From contig NZ_LOCQ01000053.1 in the NCBI RefSeq assembly GCF_001677885.1, positions 158,631 through 222,630 of the forward strand: a stretch of DNA of 64,000 bases, given 5' to 3'. The position numbers and the translations under genes are program-made. Origin of the DNA: Janthinobacterium psychrotolerans (GTDB lineage Bacteria > Pseudomonadota > Gammaproteobacteria > Burkholderiales > Burkholderiaceae_D). Below the pieces are notes generated by a model that saw only the letters and a list, made by a program, of their open reading frames with translations, was not told the DNA's origin and did no database searches. Shown here piece after piece: positions 46,092 to 57,604 of this stretch. The stretch's first letter is position 1. Each line of letters begins with the position of its first letter.

Positions 46092-47105
46092 ATGTCTTCT
46101 TTCTCTCCCGGCGCCCTGCTGCGCAATCTGAAACCCGATAATTTTACGATCGCCCTGCTGGTGACCGTGGCGCTGGCCAGCTTCCTGCCGTGCTCGGGCA
46201 CGACCGCCGTGGTGTTCGGCCATGTCACCACCGTCGCCATCGGCCTGCTGTTTTTCCTGCACGGCGCCAAGCTCTCGCGCGAAGCCGTGGTGGCCGGCGC
46301 CCTGCACTGGCGCTTGCACCTGCTGGTGCTGGCCAGCACCTTTATTCTGTTTCCGCTGCTGGGCCTGGCGCTGCGTCCGCTGGCCCTGACCTTTCTCACG
46401 CCCGACCTGTACATGGGCATCCTGTTCCTGTGCGCGCTGCCATCAACCGTGCAATCGTCGATCGCCATGACCGCCATGGCGCGCGGCAACGTGCCCGCCG
46501 CCATCTGCAGTGCCTCGGCCTCGAACTTTATCGGCATTTTCCTCGCGCCCATCCTCGTCGGGCTGCTGATTGCCAAGGGCGCGGAAAGCAAGTCGTCGGT
46601 CGACGCCGTGCTGTCGATCGTGATGCAACTGCTGCTGCCGTTTTTGGCCGGCCAGTTCCTGCGCCGCTGGATCGGCCGCTGGGTCGACCGCCACAAGGCC
46701 ACCCTGAAATACGTCGACCAGGGCTCAATTTTGCTGGTGGTCTACACGGCCTTCAGCGAAGCGGTCAACGAAGGCATCTGGCACACCCTGTCGGTCGAAA
46801 CCCTGGTCGCGCTGGGCCTGATCAGCCTGTTGCTGCTGGCGCTGGTGCTGGGCATCTCCACCTTGGTCAGCCGCCGCCTGGGTTTTTCCAAGGAAGACGA
46901 GATCGCCATCGTCTTTTGCGCCTCCAAGAAAAGCCTGGCCAGCGGCGTACCGATGGCCAAGGTGCTGTTCTCGACCCGTTCCCTGGGCATGGTGATTCTG
47001 CCGCTGATGCTGTTCCACCAGATTCAATTGATGGTGTGCGCGGTGATTGCGCAGCGCTATGCAAGACGGGACGAGGGCAAGGAAGCGACGGTGTCTACGC
47101 TGTAA
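46092..47105 (+). CDS. Bile acid:sodium symporter-like transporter (SBF-like, YfeH type)
   Basis: 337 residues with nine to ten membrane helices. The conserved blocks are LLFFLHGAKLSREAVVAGAL, LPSTVQSSIAMTAMARGNVP with the helix-breaking SASASN segment, and FCASKKSLASGVPMAKVLF near the C-terminus; these fit the SBF_like group (E. coli YfeH) of the sodium-organic-anion symporter superfamily. Substrate unknown. No obvious functional link to the rha genes; the ribosome-binding site is weak. Confidence 0.9.
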   Translation: MSSFSPGALLRNLKPDNFTIALLVTVALASFLPCSGTTAVVFGHVTTVAIGLLFFLHGAKLSREAVVAGALHWRLHLLVLASTFILFPLLGLALRPLALTFLTPDLYMGILFLCALPSTVQSSIAMTAMARGNVPAAICSASASNFIGIFLAPILVGLLIAKGAESKSSVDAVLSIVMQLLLPFLAGQFLRRWIGRWVDRHKATLKYVDQGSILLVVYTAFSEAVNEGIWHTLSVETLVALGLISLLLLALVLGISTLVSRRLGFSKEDEIAIVFCASKKSLASGVPMAKVLFSTRSLGMVILPLMLFHQIQLMVCAVIAQRYARRDEGKEATVSTL

Positions 47106-47135
47106 AGAAAGGTGCTGCACGGTGACTGTGCGACG

Positions 47136-48422
47136 TCAAGTCGACACTTCCCAGCGTCCGCCTTTCTGAGGCCCGACATATTTCAGCTTGCCATCCTTGA
47201 CGAGTTTTGCGCTGGCCCGCTGGACGGCACTGAGCGACTTGCCCATCCGGGTAGCCACTTCGGCCAGCGTCATGGCCGGGTGATCCGCAAGATATTGCAG
47301 GATTGCTTCAGGCGTTTTAACCGGCGTTTTAACAGGCGTTTTAACCGGCGTTTTAGCCGGCGTTTCAAGCAAAGTTCTTTTGCCGACGGCGTACCCTGGC
47401 AATGATTTTTTCGATGCCAGCACAGGAAACGGAAACTCTACCCAGAACGCCGTGCTGTCACAATCGACTATCGGTAGCGGACTTGCTTTGGCCACGCATG
47501 ACCGGCGTATCAGGTCGATGCCTCGGCCCCACGATTCGATCAAGCCGGCAAGGAACAAGGTGCGGGCAATGTCCGGATTGGCCGGCTGCGACGAGTGCTT
47601 GGTCATCAGGCGCGCCAGCGACCAGTCAGGCGGCAACTGGCCGGCGTTCCAGATGATCAGCTTGTGATGGTACACGCTGATCTGGGTCGGAATCGCGGCG
47701 CCATAATCTTTGTGCGCAATGGCATTGATTACGGCCTCGCGCAAGGCCGCCTCGGGCACCGGCAAGCGCTCCATGCGCTGCGCTCCCTGGTAGGAAATTC
47801 CGGCGCGAAGGTATTTGGTCTGCAGCAGCGCGAGTGTTGTTTCCACCTGCGTGAACAGGTCGCCCTCGATCACGTCCTGGTAAAGCAAGTCGGAGTCGGT
47901 ACGGAAGAAACCGATCTTCACGCAGGCGCCGGTGGTGAATTTCTCGGGATCGGCATGAAACAGCAAGGTCGCCGCCAGCTTGCGAAACGCCAGCATGGCG
48001 CGCGGCGCCAGATCGGTCATGGCCACATGCGGTACTGGTACACCATCCCAGTGCCTGCCCAGTTTGCGCAGAAGAAAACGATCGAGCGCCGCGCCACGCA
48101 GCTCCTGCTTGGTGCTGCCGCTGCGCAGGTGGTATTCACCCTTGTAGCTGATCGGACTCGGATAGCCATCGACCACGATCTCCAGCCAGTCGCGCCCGGC
48201 CTGCGTATGCAAATTGACCGCTACTACAATGCCCAGAATATCGCGTACCTTGTTGGGGATGTCCACCAGCAGCTTGGCCGCGTTGTCCACACCCACCACC
48301 TCGCCGCTGTCGTTCTTGCCGATGACCAGCATACCGCCCTCGGCATTGGCAAAGCCGCAGATCCATCTCAGGTACTCATCGCGCCAGGACTGCTTCCATT
48401 CGATGTTCTGGGCTTCTTTCAT
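47136..48422 (-). CDS. AlbA_2 (Schlafen-like) ATP-binding regulator
   Basis: 428 residues. N-terminal AlbA_2 domain (about 5-115: NIEWKQSWRDEYLRWICGFA, NAEGGMLVIGKNDSG), a central GHKL-like ATPase part (LREAVINAIAHKDY, GRGIDLIRRSC) and a C-terminal winged helix (AILQYLADHPAMTLAEVATR, KSLSAVQRASAKL). Between the last two lies a linker of about four KTPV repeats. Such proteins are called putative DNA-binding helicase-like regulators and are often found near mobile or defence genes; function not established. Single gene, no partner apparent. Confidence 0.82.
   Translation of the reverse strand: MKEAQNIEWKQSWRDEYLRWICGFANAEGGMLVIGKNDSGEVVGVDNAAKLLVDIPNKVRDILGIVVAVNLHTQAGRDWLEIVVDGYPSPISYKGEYHLRSGSTKQELRGAALDRFLLRKLGRHWDGVPVPHVAMTDLAPRAMLAFRKLAATLLFHADPEKFTTGACVKIGFFRTDSDLLYQDVIEGDLFTQVETTLALLQTKYLRAGISYQGAQRMERLPVPEAALREAVINAIAHKDYGAAIPTQISVYHHKLIIWNAGQLPPDWSLARLMTKHSSQPANPDIARTLFLAGLIESWGRGIDLIRRSCVAKASPLPIVDCDSTAFWVEFPFPVLASKKSLPGYAVGKRTLLETPAKTPVKTPVKTPVKTPEAILQYLADHPAMTLAEVATRMGKSLSAVQRASAKLVKDGKLKYVGPQKGGRWEVST
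47311..47370. repeat. Five 12-bp tandem units coding KTPV repeats
   Basis: Units of GGCGTTTTAACC, with single changes (AACA, AGCC) in units 2 and 4 and a diverged fifth unit. In frame on the minus strand they give K-T-P-V/A repeats in the linker before the C-terminal winged helix. Length variation by slippage would stay in frame. Confidence 0.9.
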
Positions 48423-48542
48423 ACCAGGGTTATCCTTCCGGTGGCAGTTCCCGCATCATGTCCTGTTTGAGCGCGCCGGTTTTGTCGCGGCGCTCAATGA
48501 ACGCTATCACTGTCCATCGTAATGTCAATACAAATTTTTCGT

Positions 48543-50006
48543 TCAAGCGTCGATGACCGATGCTACGCCGACGATCAGCCTCAGCGCCTGCCGTAGCCCC
48601 TCGACAATTACCCGATACGCCTGCCTCTTGTTCTCCTCATCCGGCGCCCGCAGCACATACGACGGGTGATACACGGTCACCACCCAGCGACCGTCATGCT
48701 GCACCGGCGTGCCGATCAGCGGCGTCATGGTGGCCGCGCCATCCTGCAGGATCGACTTCAAGGCGGTGCTGCCCAAGGCGACGATCACCTGCGGTTTGAC
48801 GTTGTGTAATTCCTGCTCCAGCCAGTCATGGCAGGCGGCGATTTCGCGCTGGGCCGGGGTCTTGTGCAGGCGGCGCTTGCCGCGTGGTTCCCATTTGAAA
48901 TGCTTGACGGCGTTGGTGACATAAATGCTGTCGCGCGCGATACCAGCGTCCTGCATGGCGCGTTCCAGTACCGCGCCGGCGGGGCCCACAAACGGCAGTC
49001 CCGCCAGGTCTTCCTGGTCGCCCGGTTGTTCGCCGACCAGCATGATGGACGCTTGCTGTGGACCCACGCCGGGTACCGCCTGGGTGGCGCTTTTCCACAG
49101 TTCGCAGCGGCGGCACTGGTCGAGGGTGGTCGATGCTTCGCGTACGGGTTGGGCGCGTTCTGCGGAGATCGGGATCATGGCCGCGCCGCTGCGCTGGCCG
49201 ACGGTGGCGGTCTGGCCGGTGCGGCGCTCGCCGTTGGCCGCGCCACTGACCATGGCCGGTACGATGGCGCCTTCGGGCAGGTTTTTCCAGAAGCGCGAGG
49301 GGATATGGCTGCGCAGCAGGTCGGCGTTCAGGCGCGCGGGGTTGAAGATGCTGCGGTAATAGGTCAGCCACAGCGCTTCGCCGGCGTCGTCGATATCGGC
49401 CGGGCCGCGCTCGGCCGGGCCGCGCTCGGTAGGGCCGCGCATCAGGGCCGGGCCGGCCTGCAAGGTGGTGCCGTCCCACAGCATGGTGGCGGTCGGCGTG
49501 GCGATCATCCAGCTGATGGGTCCCATGCGGCGCGCGAAGTGGCGCGCCACTTGCGGCAGCACCTCATGGGCCGGTTCGAACCAGGCGACAAAGCGCGGCG
49601 CGCCCTGCTCTTGTTGGCGCTCCCTGAAACGCACATAGGCGTGCATGTCGTGTTCTTCGCGGCGCACGGCCTTGGCCATGCCGTGCAGGCGCGCGCCGTC
49701 CGCATCGGCCGGCGAGATCACGTCGTGCTGGCCCTGCTGCCAGCGCCACAGCACCTGGTATAAAAACGCCCAGCGGTCAGCTACATTGAAACAGGCGGCG
49801 CTTTCCAGCAGTTCCACCAGGGAACGGGGCAGGCGCAGCGGCGGCGCGCTGGCATCCGTGGCCTCTGGCGCGATTGAAAACAGGTCGCCGTCCCCAGGCA
49901 GCGACTGCCATTGCACATCGGCTGGCGCCACGCCGCGCGCGATCAGCTCGCGCGCGGCCGTGCGCCACTCGTCGAACGACTGCGCCAGGCGCACCACCTG
50001 GTTCAT
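48543..50006 (-). CDS. UdgX-type uracil-DNA glycosylase with N-terminal SAM-linked domain
   Basis: 487 residues from the ATG at 50006. Residues 1-260 are a DUF4130-type domain that is typically encoded beside radical SAM DNA-repair proteins (FLYQVLWRWQ, GPISWMIATPTATMLWDG, SRFWKNLPEGA). Residues 295-487 form an iron-sulfur uracil-DNA glycosylase: CRRC at 298-301, motif GEQPGDQEDLAGLPFVGPAG (325-344), KRRLH with H381, and HPS at 447-449. The KRRxH loop with His is the mark of UdgX, which links covalently to uracil sites in DNA. Overlaps the radical SAM gene by 4 bp. Confidence 0.88.
   Translation of the reverse strand: MNQVVRLAQSFDEWRTAARELIARGVAPADVQWQSLPGDGDLFSIAPEATDASAPPLRLPRSLVELLESAACFNVADRWAFLYQVLWRWQQGQHDVISPADADGARLHGMAKAVRREEHDMHAYVRFRERQQEQGAPRFVAWFEPAHEVLPQVARHFARRMGPISWMIATPTATMLWDGTTLQAGPALMRGPTERGPAERGPADIDDAGEALWLTYYRSIFNPARLNADLLRSHIPSRFWKNLPEGAIVPAMVSGAANGERRTGQTATVGQRSGAAMIPISAERAQPVREASTTLDQCRRCELWKSATQAVPGVGPQQASIMLVGEQPGDQEDLAGLPFVGPAGAVLERAMQDAGIARDSIYVTNAVKHFKWEPRGKRRLHKTPAQREIAACHDWLEQELHNVKPQVIVALGSTALKSILQDGAATMTPLIGTPVQHDGRWVVTVYHPSYVLRAPDEENKRQAYRVIVEGLRQALRLIVGVASVIDA
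49398..49442. repeat. Three 15-bp tandem units coding RGPxE repeats
   Basis: Units GGCCGGGCCGCGCTC at 49398 and 49413 are identical; a third at 49428 is diverged. On the minus strand they encode RGPTERGPAERGPAD, a low-complexity insertion in the N-terminal domain of the UdgX-type protein. Confidence 0.85.
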
Positions 50007-51235
50007 GCCGCCTGCAGCTCCGGCCACAAATTCATCTGCTGCGGCGCTTCGGTCATGGCGCGGCGCAGGTTTTCGGAGGTGGTGGTGTCGCGTGCGGGAA
50101 AATAGTCGGCCGTGATGATGAAGGGCGCGATTTTTTTCATGCTGCAGCGCAGGCGCGACAGGTCGGCGTAGCGCACTTGCCGCAAGCGGCGCAGGTCGAC
50201 GATGCGCTGGGCGTTGCGCAGGCCGATGCCGGGCACGCGCGCGATCATGTGCGGCGCGGCACGGTTCAGGTCCATCGGAAAATGCTCGCGGTGCGCCAGC
50301 GCCCAGGCCAGCTTCGGATCGATATCGAGCGCCAGGTTGCCGCCGCTGGCGGGCAGCAGTTCGCTGGCCTGGAAGCCATAGCTGCGCAGCAGAAAATCGG
50401 CCTGGTACAGCCGGTGTTCGCGCAGCATCGGCGGCGGCGCCAGCGGCACGCTTTTCGGGCTGTCGGGGATGGGGCTGAAAGCCGAGTAATACACGCGCTT
50501 GAGTTTGTAGCTGCCGTACAGGGTTTCGGCCGTGTTGAGGATTTGCTGGTCGTCGCTGGCGTCGGCGCCGACGATCATCTGCGTGCTTTGCCCGGCCGGC
50601 GCGAAACGCGGCGACCTGGGCTCTTCCGCTTTTTCATCGAGCTTGCGGCGGATAGACCCCATCGCCAGCTTGATGGTGTGCACGCTTTTTTCGGGTGCCA
50701 GCTTCTGCACGCTGTCCTGCGTCGGCAGCTCGATATTGACGCTGAGGCGGTCGGCATAGCGGCCGGCGGCGGCGATCAGGGCCGGGTCGGCGTCGGGGAT
50801 GGTTTTCAGATGGATATAGCCGCGGAACTGGTGCACTTCGCGCAGCTCGCGCGCCACCTGCACCAGCTGCTCCATCGTGTAATCGGCCGACTGGATGATG
50901 CCGGAACTGAGGAACAGGCCGTCGATGTAGTTGCGCAGGTAAAAGTCGGCCGTCAGTTTGACCACTTCGGCCACTGTGAAGCGGGCGCGCGGCACGTTCG
51001 AGGTGCGCCGGTTGACGCAGTACTGGCAGTCGTACTGGCAGTAATTCGTCAGCAGGATTTTCAGCAGCGACACGCAGCGCCCGTCCGGCGTATAGCTGTG
51101 GCAGATGCCCATGCCGGACGTCGCGCCAAAGCCGTCCTTGCCGATCGAGTCGCGCCTGGGCGCGCCGCTGCTGGCGCAGGACGCGTCGTACTTGGCCGCG
51201 TCGGCCAGGATTTCCAGCTTGTCCGTCAATTCCAT
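50003..51235 (-). CDS. Putative DNA modification/repair radical SAM protein
   Basis: 410 residues. Radical SAM cluster motif CQYDCQYC (CxxxCxxC, about residues 65-72) followed by SSGIIQSADYTMEQLVQVAR and a TIM-barrel; at the C-terminus a helix-hairpin-helix (APHMIARVPGIGLRNAQRIV), a DNA-binding element. This is the radical SAM family regularly encoded next to UdgX-like/DUF4130 proteins; its reaction is not known. First gene of a two-gene operon; a perfect LexA box lies 17 bp upstream of the ATG, so DNA damage should induce it. GGAG ribosome-binding site. Confidence 0.9.
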   Translation of the reverse strand: MELTDKLEILADAAKYDASCASSGAPRRDSIGKDGFGATSGMGICHSYTPDGRCVSLLKILLTNYCQYDCQYCVNRRTSNVPRARFTVAEVVKLTADFYLRNYIDGLFLSSGIIQSADYTMEQLVQVARELREVHQFRGYIHLKTIPDADPALIAAAGRYADRLSVNIELPTQDSVQKLAPEKSVHTIKLAMGSIRRKLDEKAEEPRSPRFAPAGQSTQMIVGADASDDQQILNTAETLYGSYKLKRVYYSAFSPIPDSPKSVPLAPPPMLREHRLYQADFLLRSYGFQASELLPASGGNLALDIDPKLAWALAHREHFPMDLNRAAPHMIARVPGIGLRNAQRIVDLRRLRQVRYADLSRLRCSMKKIAPFIITADYFPARDTTTSENLRRAMTEAPQQMNLWPELQAA

Positions 51236-51251
51236 GGGGCGCTCCGAAATA

Positions 51252-51267
51252 CTGTGTATTTATACAG
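51252..51267. promoter_or_regulatory. LexA (SOS) box upstream of the radical SAM/UdgX operon
   Basis: CTGTGTATTTATACAG matches CTGT-N8-ACAG, the LexA operator of beta- and gammaproteobacteria, exactly, with an AT-rich spacer as in strong sites. It lies 17-32 bp upstream of the radical SAM start on the minus strand. Confidence 0.82.
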
Positions 51268-51316
51268 TATATCAGGCTTTGTGGCTGGCAAGCGCTTGAT
51301 CTGTGCGATGGAAGAG

Positions 51317-51340
51317 CGCTATATATCAGTGTATATTACG
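51317..51340. promoter_or_regulatory. ModE-type molybdate operator upstream of modA
   Basis: Palindrome with arms CGCTATATA (51317-51325) and TATATTACG (51332-51340), 7 of 9 positions symmetric, spacer of 6 bp. It resembles the ModE operator (CGTTATATA-N6-TATATAACG) and sits 35 bp upstream of modA, where ModE-molybdate represses transcription. Confidence 0.75.
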
Positions 51341-51374
51341 CTTCTGTTGATTGTGCATTTACAAGGATACGACC

Positions 51375-52133
51375 ATGCGCCTGACCTCTCTCGCCCGCAT
51401 GCTGGGCGCCGCCCTGTTGACCACCGTCGCCACCTCCGCCATGGCCGGCGAAGTGGTGGTCTCGGCCGCAGCGAGCCTGACGAACGCCTTCAAGGATGCG
51501 GCGCAAAGCTACGAGGCGCAGTATCCAGGCAGCAAGGTCTCCTTGAACTTTGCCGCCTCGGGCGTGCTGCTGCAGCAGATCGTCAAGGGCGCGCCGGTCG
51601 ATGTGTTTGCCTCGGCCGACCAGGAGACCATGGACACGGCGCAAAAACAGGGCCTGGTCCTGCCAGCCGAGCGCCACGATTTCGTCAGCAACAGCCTGGT
51701 GCTGATCGTGCCGTCGGACAGCAAGCTGGCGATCAAAAACTTGCATGACCTGACGCGCAAAAGCGTCACCCGCGTGGCGCTCGCCAACCCGGCCAGCGTG
51801 CCGGTCGGCCGCTATGCGCAAGGCGCCCTGAAAAAGGCGAAGCTGTGGGACGGCGTGCAGGCGAAAGCCATCGGCACGCAGAATGTGCGCCAGTCGCTCG
51901 ACTACGTGGCGCGCGGCGAAGTCGATGCGGGCTTTGTCTATGCCACCGACGCGGCCATCATGCAAGACAAGGTCAAGGTGGTGTTCGAGGTGCCACTGGA
52001 CGCGCCGGTGCTGTACCCGATCGCCACCATCAAGGACAGCGCCAACGCGCTTGAAGCGAAGCGATTTGTCGGCTATTTGCGAACAAAGCCGGCGCAGGCG
52101 ATCCTGGCCAAGTACGGATTCAAGAAACCATAA
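51375..52133 (+). CDS. modA: Molybdate ABC transporter substrate-binding protein
   Basis: 252 residues from the ATG at 51375 (AAGGA ribosome-binding site). Signal peptide about 1-26 (TSAMA-GEVVVSAAA). The oxyanion-binding elements of ModA are visible: VSAAASLTNAFKDAA (Ser contact), FAASGVLLQQIVKGAPVDVF and ASADQETMD, then LANPASVPVGRYA and GEVDAGFVYATDA with the Tyr. Captures molybdate/tungstate in the periplasm for ModBC. First gene of modABC-modE. Confidence 0.94.
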   Translation: MRLTSLARMLGAALLTTVATSAMAGEVVVSAAASLTNAFKDAAQSYEAQYPGSKVSLNFAASGVLLQQIVKGAPVDVFASADQETMDTAQKQGLVLPAERHDFVSNSLVLIVPSDSKLAIKNLHDLTRKSVTRVALANPASVPVGRYAQGALKKAKLWDGVQAKAIGTQNVRQSLDYVARGEVDAGFVYATDAAIMQDKVKVVFEVPLDAPVLYPIATIKDSANALEAKRFVGYLRTKPAQAILAKYGFKKP

Positions 52134-52145
52134 CCCGGCACGCGC

Positions 52146-52817
52146 ATGGATATCGCCTGGACCGCGCTGGCCCTGTCGCTGAAAGTGGCGGCATGGGCCA
52201 CGGCGCTCAATTTGTTGCTCGGCATCGGCACCGGCTATCTGCTGGCGCGCACGCGCTTTCCCGGGCGCGAGCTGCTCGATGCCCTGTTGACCCTGCCGAT
52301 GGTGATGCCGCCCACGGTGCTGGGCTACTATCTGCTGGTGCTGCTGGGCAGGCGCGGCACCCTCGGTGTCTGGCTGCAGGAACACTTCGGCATCAACCTG
52401 ATTTTTACCTGGCAGGGCGCCGTGATCGCCGCCACCATCGTCGCCTTTCCGCTGGTGTTCAAGCCGGCGCGCGCGGCGTTCGAGGCGGTCGACGGCCAGC
52501 TGGAACAGGCGGCGCGGGTGCTCGGCATCGCCGAAGTCGCCATCTTTTTTCGCGTCACCCTGCCGCTGGCCTGGCGCGGTATTTTGGCCGGCGTGCTGCT
52601 GGGGTTTGTGCGCGCGCTCGGCGAGTTCGGCGCCACCCTGATGGTGGCCGGCAGCATCCCCGGCAAGACCCAGACCCTGTCGGTGGCCGTGTACGAGGCG
52701 GTGCAGGCGGGCCAGGACGACACCGCCAACACCCTGGTGCTGATCACGTCGTTTGTCTGCATCGTGGTGCTGCTGGCTGCCGGCAAGCTGGCGCCCGGCC
52801 GCATCGCGCACAAATAA
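52146..52817 (+). CDS. modB: Molybdate ABC transporter permease
   Basis: 223 residues, standard for ModB. Five membrane helices and the EAA-type coupling loop EQAARVLGIAEVAIFFRVTL followed by PLAWRGILAGVLLGFVRALG near residues 125-160. Follows modA by 12 bp and precedes modC by 3 bp. Moves molybdate across the inner membrane with ModC providing ATP. Confidence 0.94.
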   Translation: MDIAWTALALSLKVAAWATALNLLLGIGTGYLLARTRFPGRELLDALLTLPMVMPPTVLGYYLLVLLGRRGTLGVWLQEHFGINLIFTWQGAVIAATIVAFPLVFKPARAAFEAVDGQLEQAARVLGIAEVAIFFRVTLPLAWRGILAGVLLGFVRALGEFGATLMVAGSIPGKTQTLSVAVYEAVQAGQDDTANTLVLITSFVCIVVLLAAGKLAPGRIAHK

Positions 52818-52820
52818 ACC

Positions 52821-53519
52821 ATGCAACTCGACCTCGACATCCGCGCCACCTTGCGCTCCGGCAAACGCCGCTTTGACTTGCAGGTGCAATGCACCTCCGG
52901 CAGCGAGCGCATCGCCCTGTACGGGCCGTCCGGCGCCGGCAAGAGCATGACCTTGAAGGCCATCGCCGGCCTGCTGACACCGGACGCCGGCCATATCCGC
53001 ATCAATGGGCGCACCTTGTTCGACGCCGCCGCCGGCATCAATCTGGCGCCGCAGCAGCGCAATGTGGCCTATCTGTTCCAGGACTATGCGCTGTTCCCGC
53101 ACCTGACGGTGCGCCAGAACGTGGGCTTTGGCCTGGCGCGCGGCTGGTTCAATCCGCGCGCGCGCGAAAAACTGGCCAAAGTCGAGCATTGGCTCGATGC
53201 GTTTGGCCTGCAGGAACTGGCGCATCAATATCCCGACCAGTTGTCCGGAGGCCAGCGCCAACGCGTGGCGCTGGCAAGGGCGCTGGTGGCCGAACCGTCC
53301 GCGCTGCTGCTGGACGAACCGTTCGCCGCGCTTGACCCGGCCTTGCGGGTCACCATGCGCGAGGAACTGCGCCAATGGCAAGAGCGCCTGGGCGTGCCGA
53401 TGATCTTGATCACGCACGACCCGGAAGACGCGCGCATTCTCGGCGACCATGTGCTGACCCTGCGCGACGGGCGCATCGATGCGCGGCAATCCACACTACG
53501 CGAGGTGAACATTGGATAA
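52821..53519 (+). CDS. modC: Molybdate ABC transporter ATPase lacking the TOBE domain
   Basis: 232 residues. Walker A GPSGAGKS (about 36-43), Q-loop LFQDYALFPHLT, signature LSGGQRQRVALARAL, Walker B LLLDEPFAALD, and the H-loop ITHDPEDA are all intact. The usual ModC is about 350 residues with a C-terminal molybdate-binding TOBE domain; that domain is missing here, so feedback inhibition by molybdate must differ or come from elsewhere. Two TOBE/Mop domains are found in the next gene. Overlaps that gene by 8 bp. Confidence 0.92.
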   Translation: MQLDLDIRATLRSGKRRFDLQVQCTSGSERIALYGPSGAGKSMTLKAIAGLLTPDAGHIRINGRTLFDAAAGINLAPQQRNVAYLFQDYALFPHLTVRQNVGFGLARGWFNPRAREKLAKVEHWLDAFGLQELAHQYPDQLSGGQRQRVALARALVAEPSALLLDEPFAALDPALRVTMREELRQWQERLGVPMILITHDPEDARILGDHVLTLRDGRIDARQSTLREVNIG

Positions 53520-54318
53520 GGTGGCAATTGGCCTGCAAGGCTCGGTCTGGATGACGGTCGGCGGCGAGCAGTTAGGCGGCGCCGGCAGGGTGGAATTGCT
53601 GGCCGCGATCGCCGCATGCGGCTCGATCACGCAGGCGGCCAAGGCGGTCAAAATGAGCTACAAGGCGGCCTGGGATGCGATCGACGCGATGAACAATCTG
53701 GCCGGCGAGCCGCTGGTGGAGCGGCTGGCCGGCGGCAAGGGCGGCGGCGGCACGCGGCTGACGCAGCGCGGGCGCCAGCTGGTCGACAACTTTCGCATCA
53801 TCGAAGTCGAGCACGCGCGCTACCTGCGTCAGCTGGGCAGCCAGGCCGAAGGCATCGCCGACGACCTTTTACTGATACGGAGAATGGCCATGAAAACCAC
53901 GGCACGCAATCAATTCCTCGGCAAGGTGGCCGAGCTCAAGGCGGGCGCGGTCAACGACGAAGTGACGTTGATGCTGCCCGGTGGCCAGCGGATCGTCGCC
54001 ATCGTCACGCAGGGCAGCAGCGACAGCCTGGGCCTGGGGCCCGGTGTGGAGGCGTTCGCCCTGATCAAGGCCTCGTCGATCATTTTGGTGGCGGACAGTG
54101 ACGGCGCGCGCTTCTCGGCGCGCAACCAGCTGGCCGGCGCCGTCACGCGGGTGCAGACGGGCACCGTCAATACGGAGGTGGTGCTGGCGTTGCCCGGTGG
54201 CGGCACGATTGCCGCCATCATCACCAATCAGAGCGCCAGCGAGATGGCAATCGCCGTCGGAAGCCGTGTGACGGCGATGTTCAAGGCGTCGAGCGTGATT
54301 TTGGGCGTGCCGGCATAA
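53512..54318 (+). CDS. modE: ModE-type molybdate-responsive regulator with two Mop/TOBE domains
   Basis: 268 residues. N-terminal LysR-like winged helix (about 20-90: ELLAAIAACGSITQAAKAVK, MSYKAAWDAIDAMNNLAGEP) then two Mop domains (about 128-192 and 200-265; ARNQFLGKVAELKAGAVNDE and ARNQLAGAVTRVQTGTVNTE). Binds molybdate and represses the mod operon, plausibly at the palindrome 51317-51340. TTG start at 53512 preceded by GAGG and overlapping modC; a GTG at 53521 is the alternative. Confidence 0.92.
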   Translation: MDKVAIGLQGSVWMTVGGEQLGGAGRVELLAAIAACGSITQAAKAVKMSYKAAWDAIDAMNNLAGEPLVERLAGGKGGGGTRLTQRGRQLVDNFRIIEVEHARYLRQLGSQAEGIADDLLLIRRMAMKTTARNQFLGKVAELKAGAVNDEVTLMLPGGQRIVAIVTQGSSDSLGLGPGVEAFALIKASSIILVADSDGARFSARNQLAGAVTRVQTGTVNTEVVLALPGGGTIAAIITNQSASEMAIAVGSRVTAMFKASSVILGVPA

Positions 54319-54322
54319 ACAA

Positions 54323-57394
<3,072 letters not shown>

Positions 57395-57604
57395 TTCCTT
57401 ATCCTTAGCATGCGGCACAAGCGGCAAACCATGCTGTGAGGAATTCTCCTATCAATACGTTAACTTGGCAAGCATGGGCTTGTGGCGGCGCTGCCATGAA
57501 AATAAAGGCCGAACGTGGTTTATTCGGTGTATTTCGCCGAAATTGGTACATTGCCCTCGCAGATACAGTAGACTTGGTGTTGTATTTTATAAAAGGTAAT
57601 GCAC

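Noticed and set aside
47311..47370. CRISPR-like or regulatory repeat array.
   Set aside because: Units are 12 bp without spacers and keep a coding frame, so this is a protein repeat.
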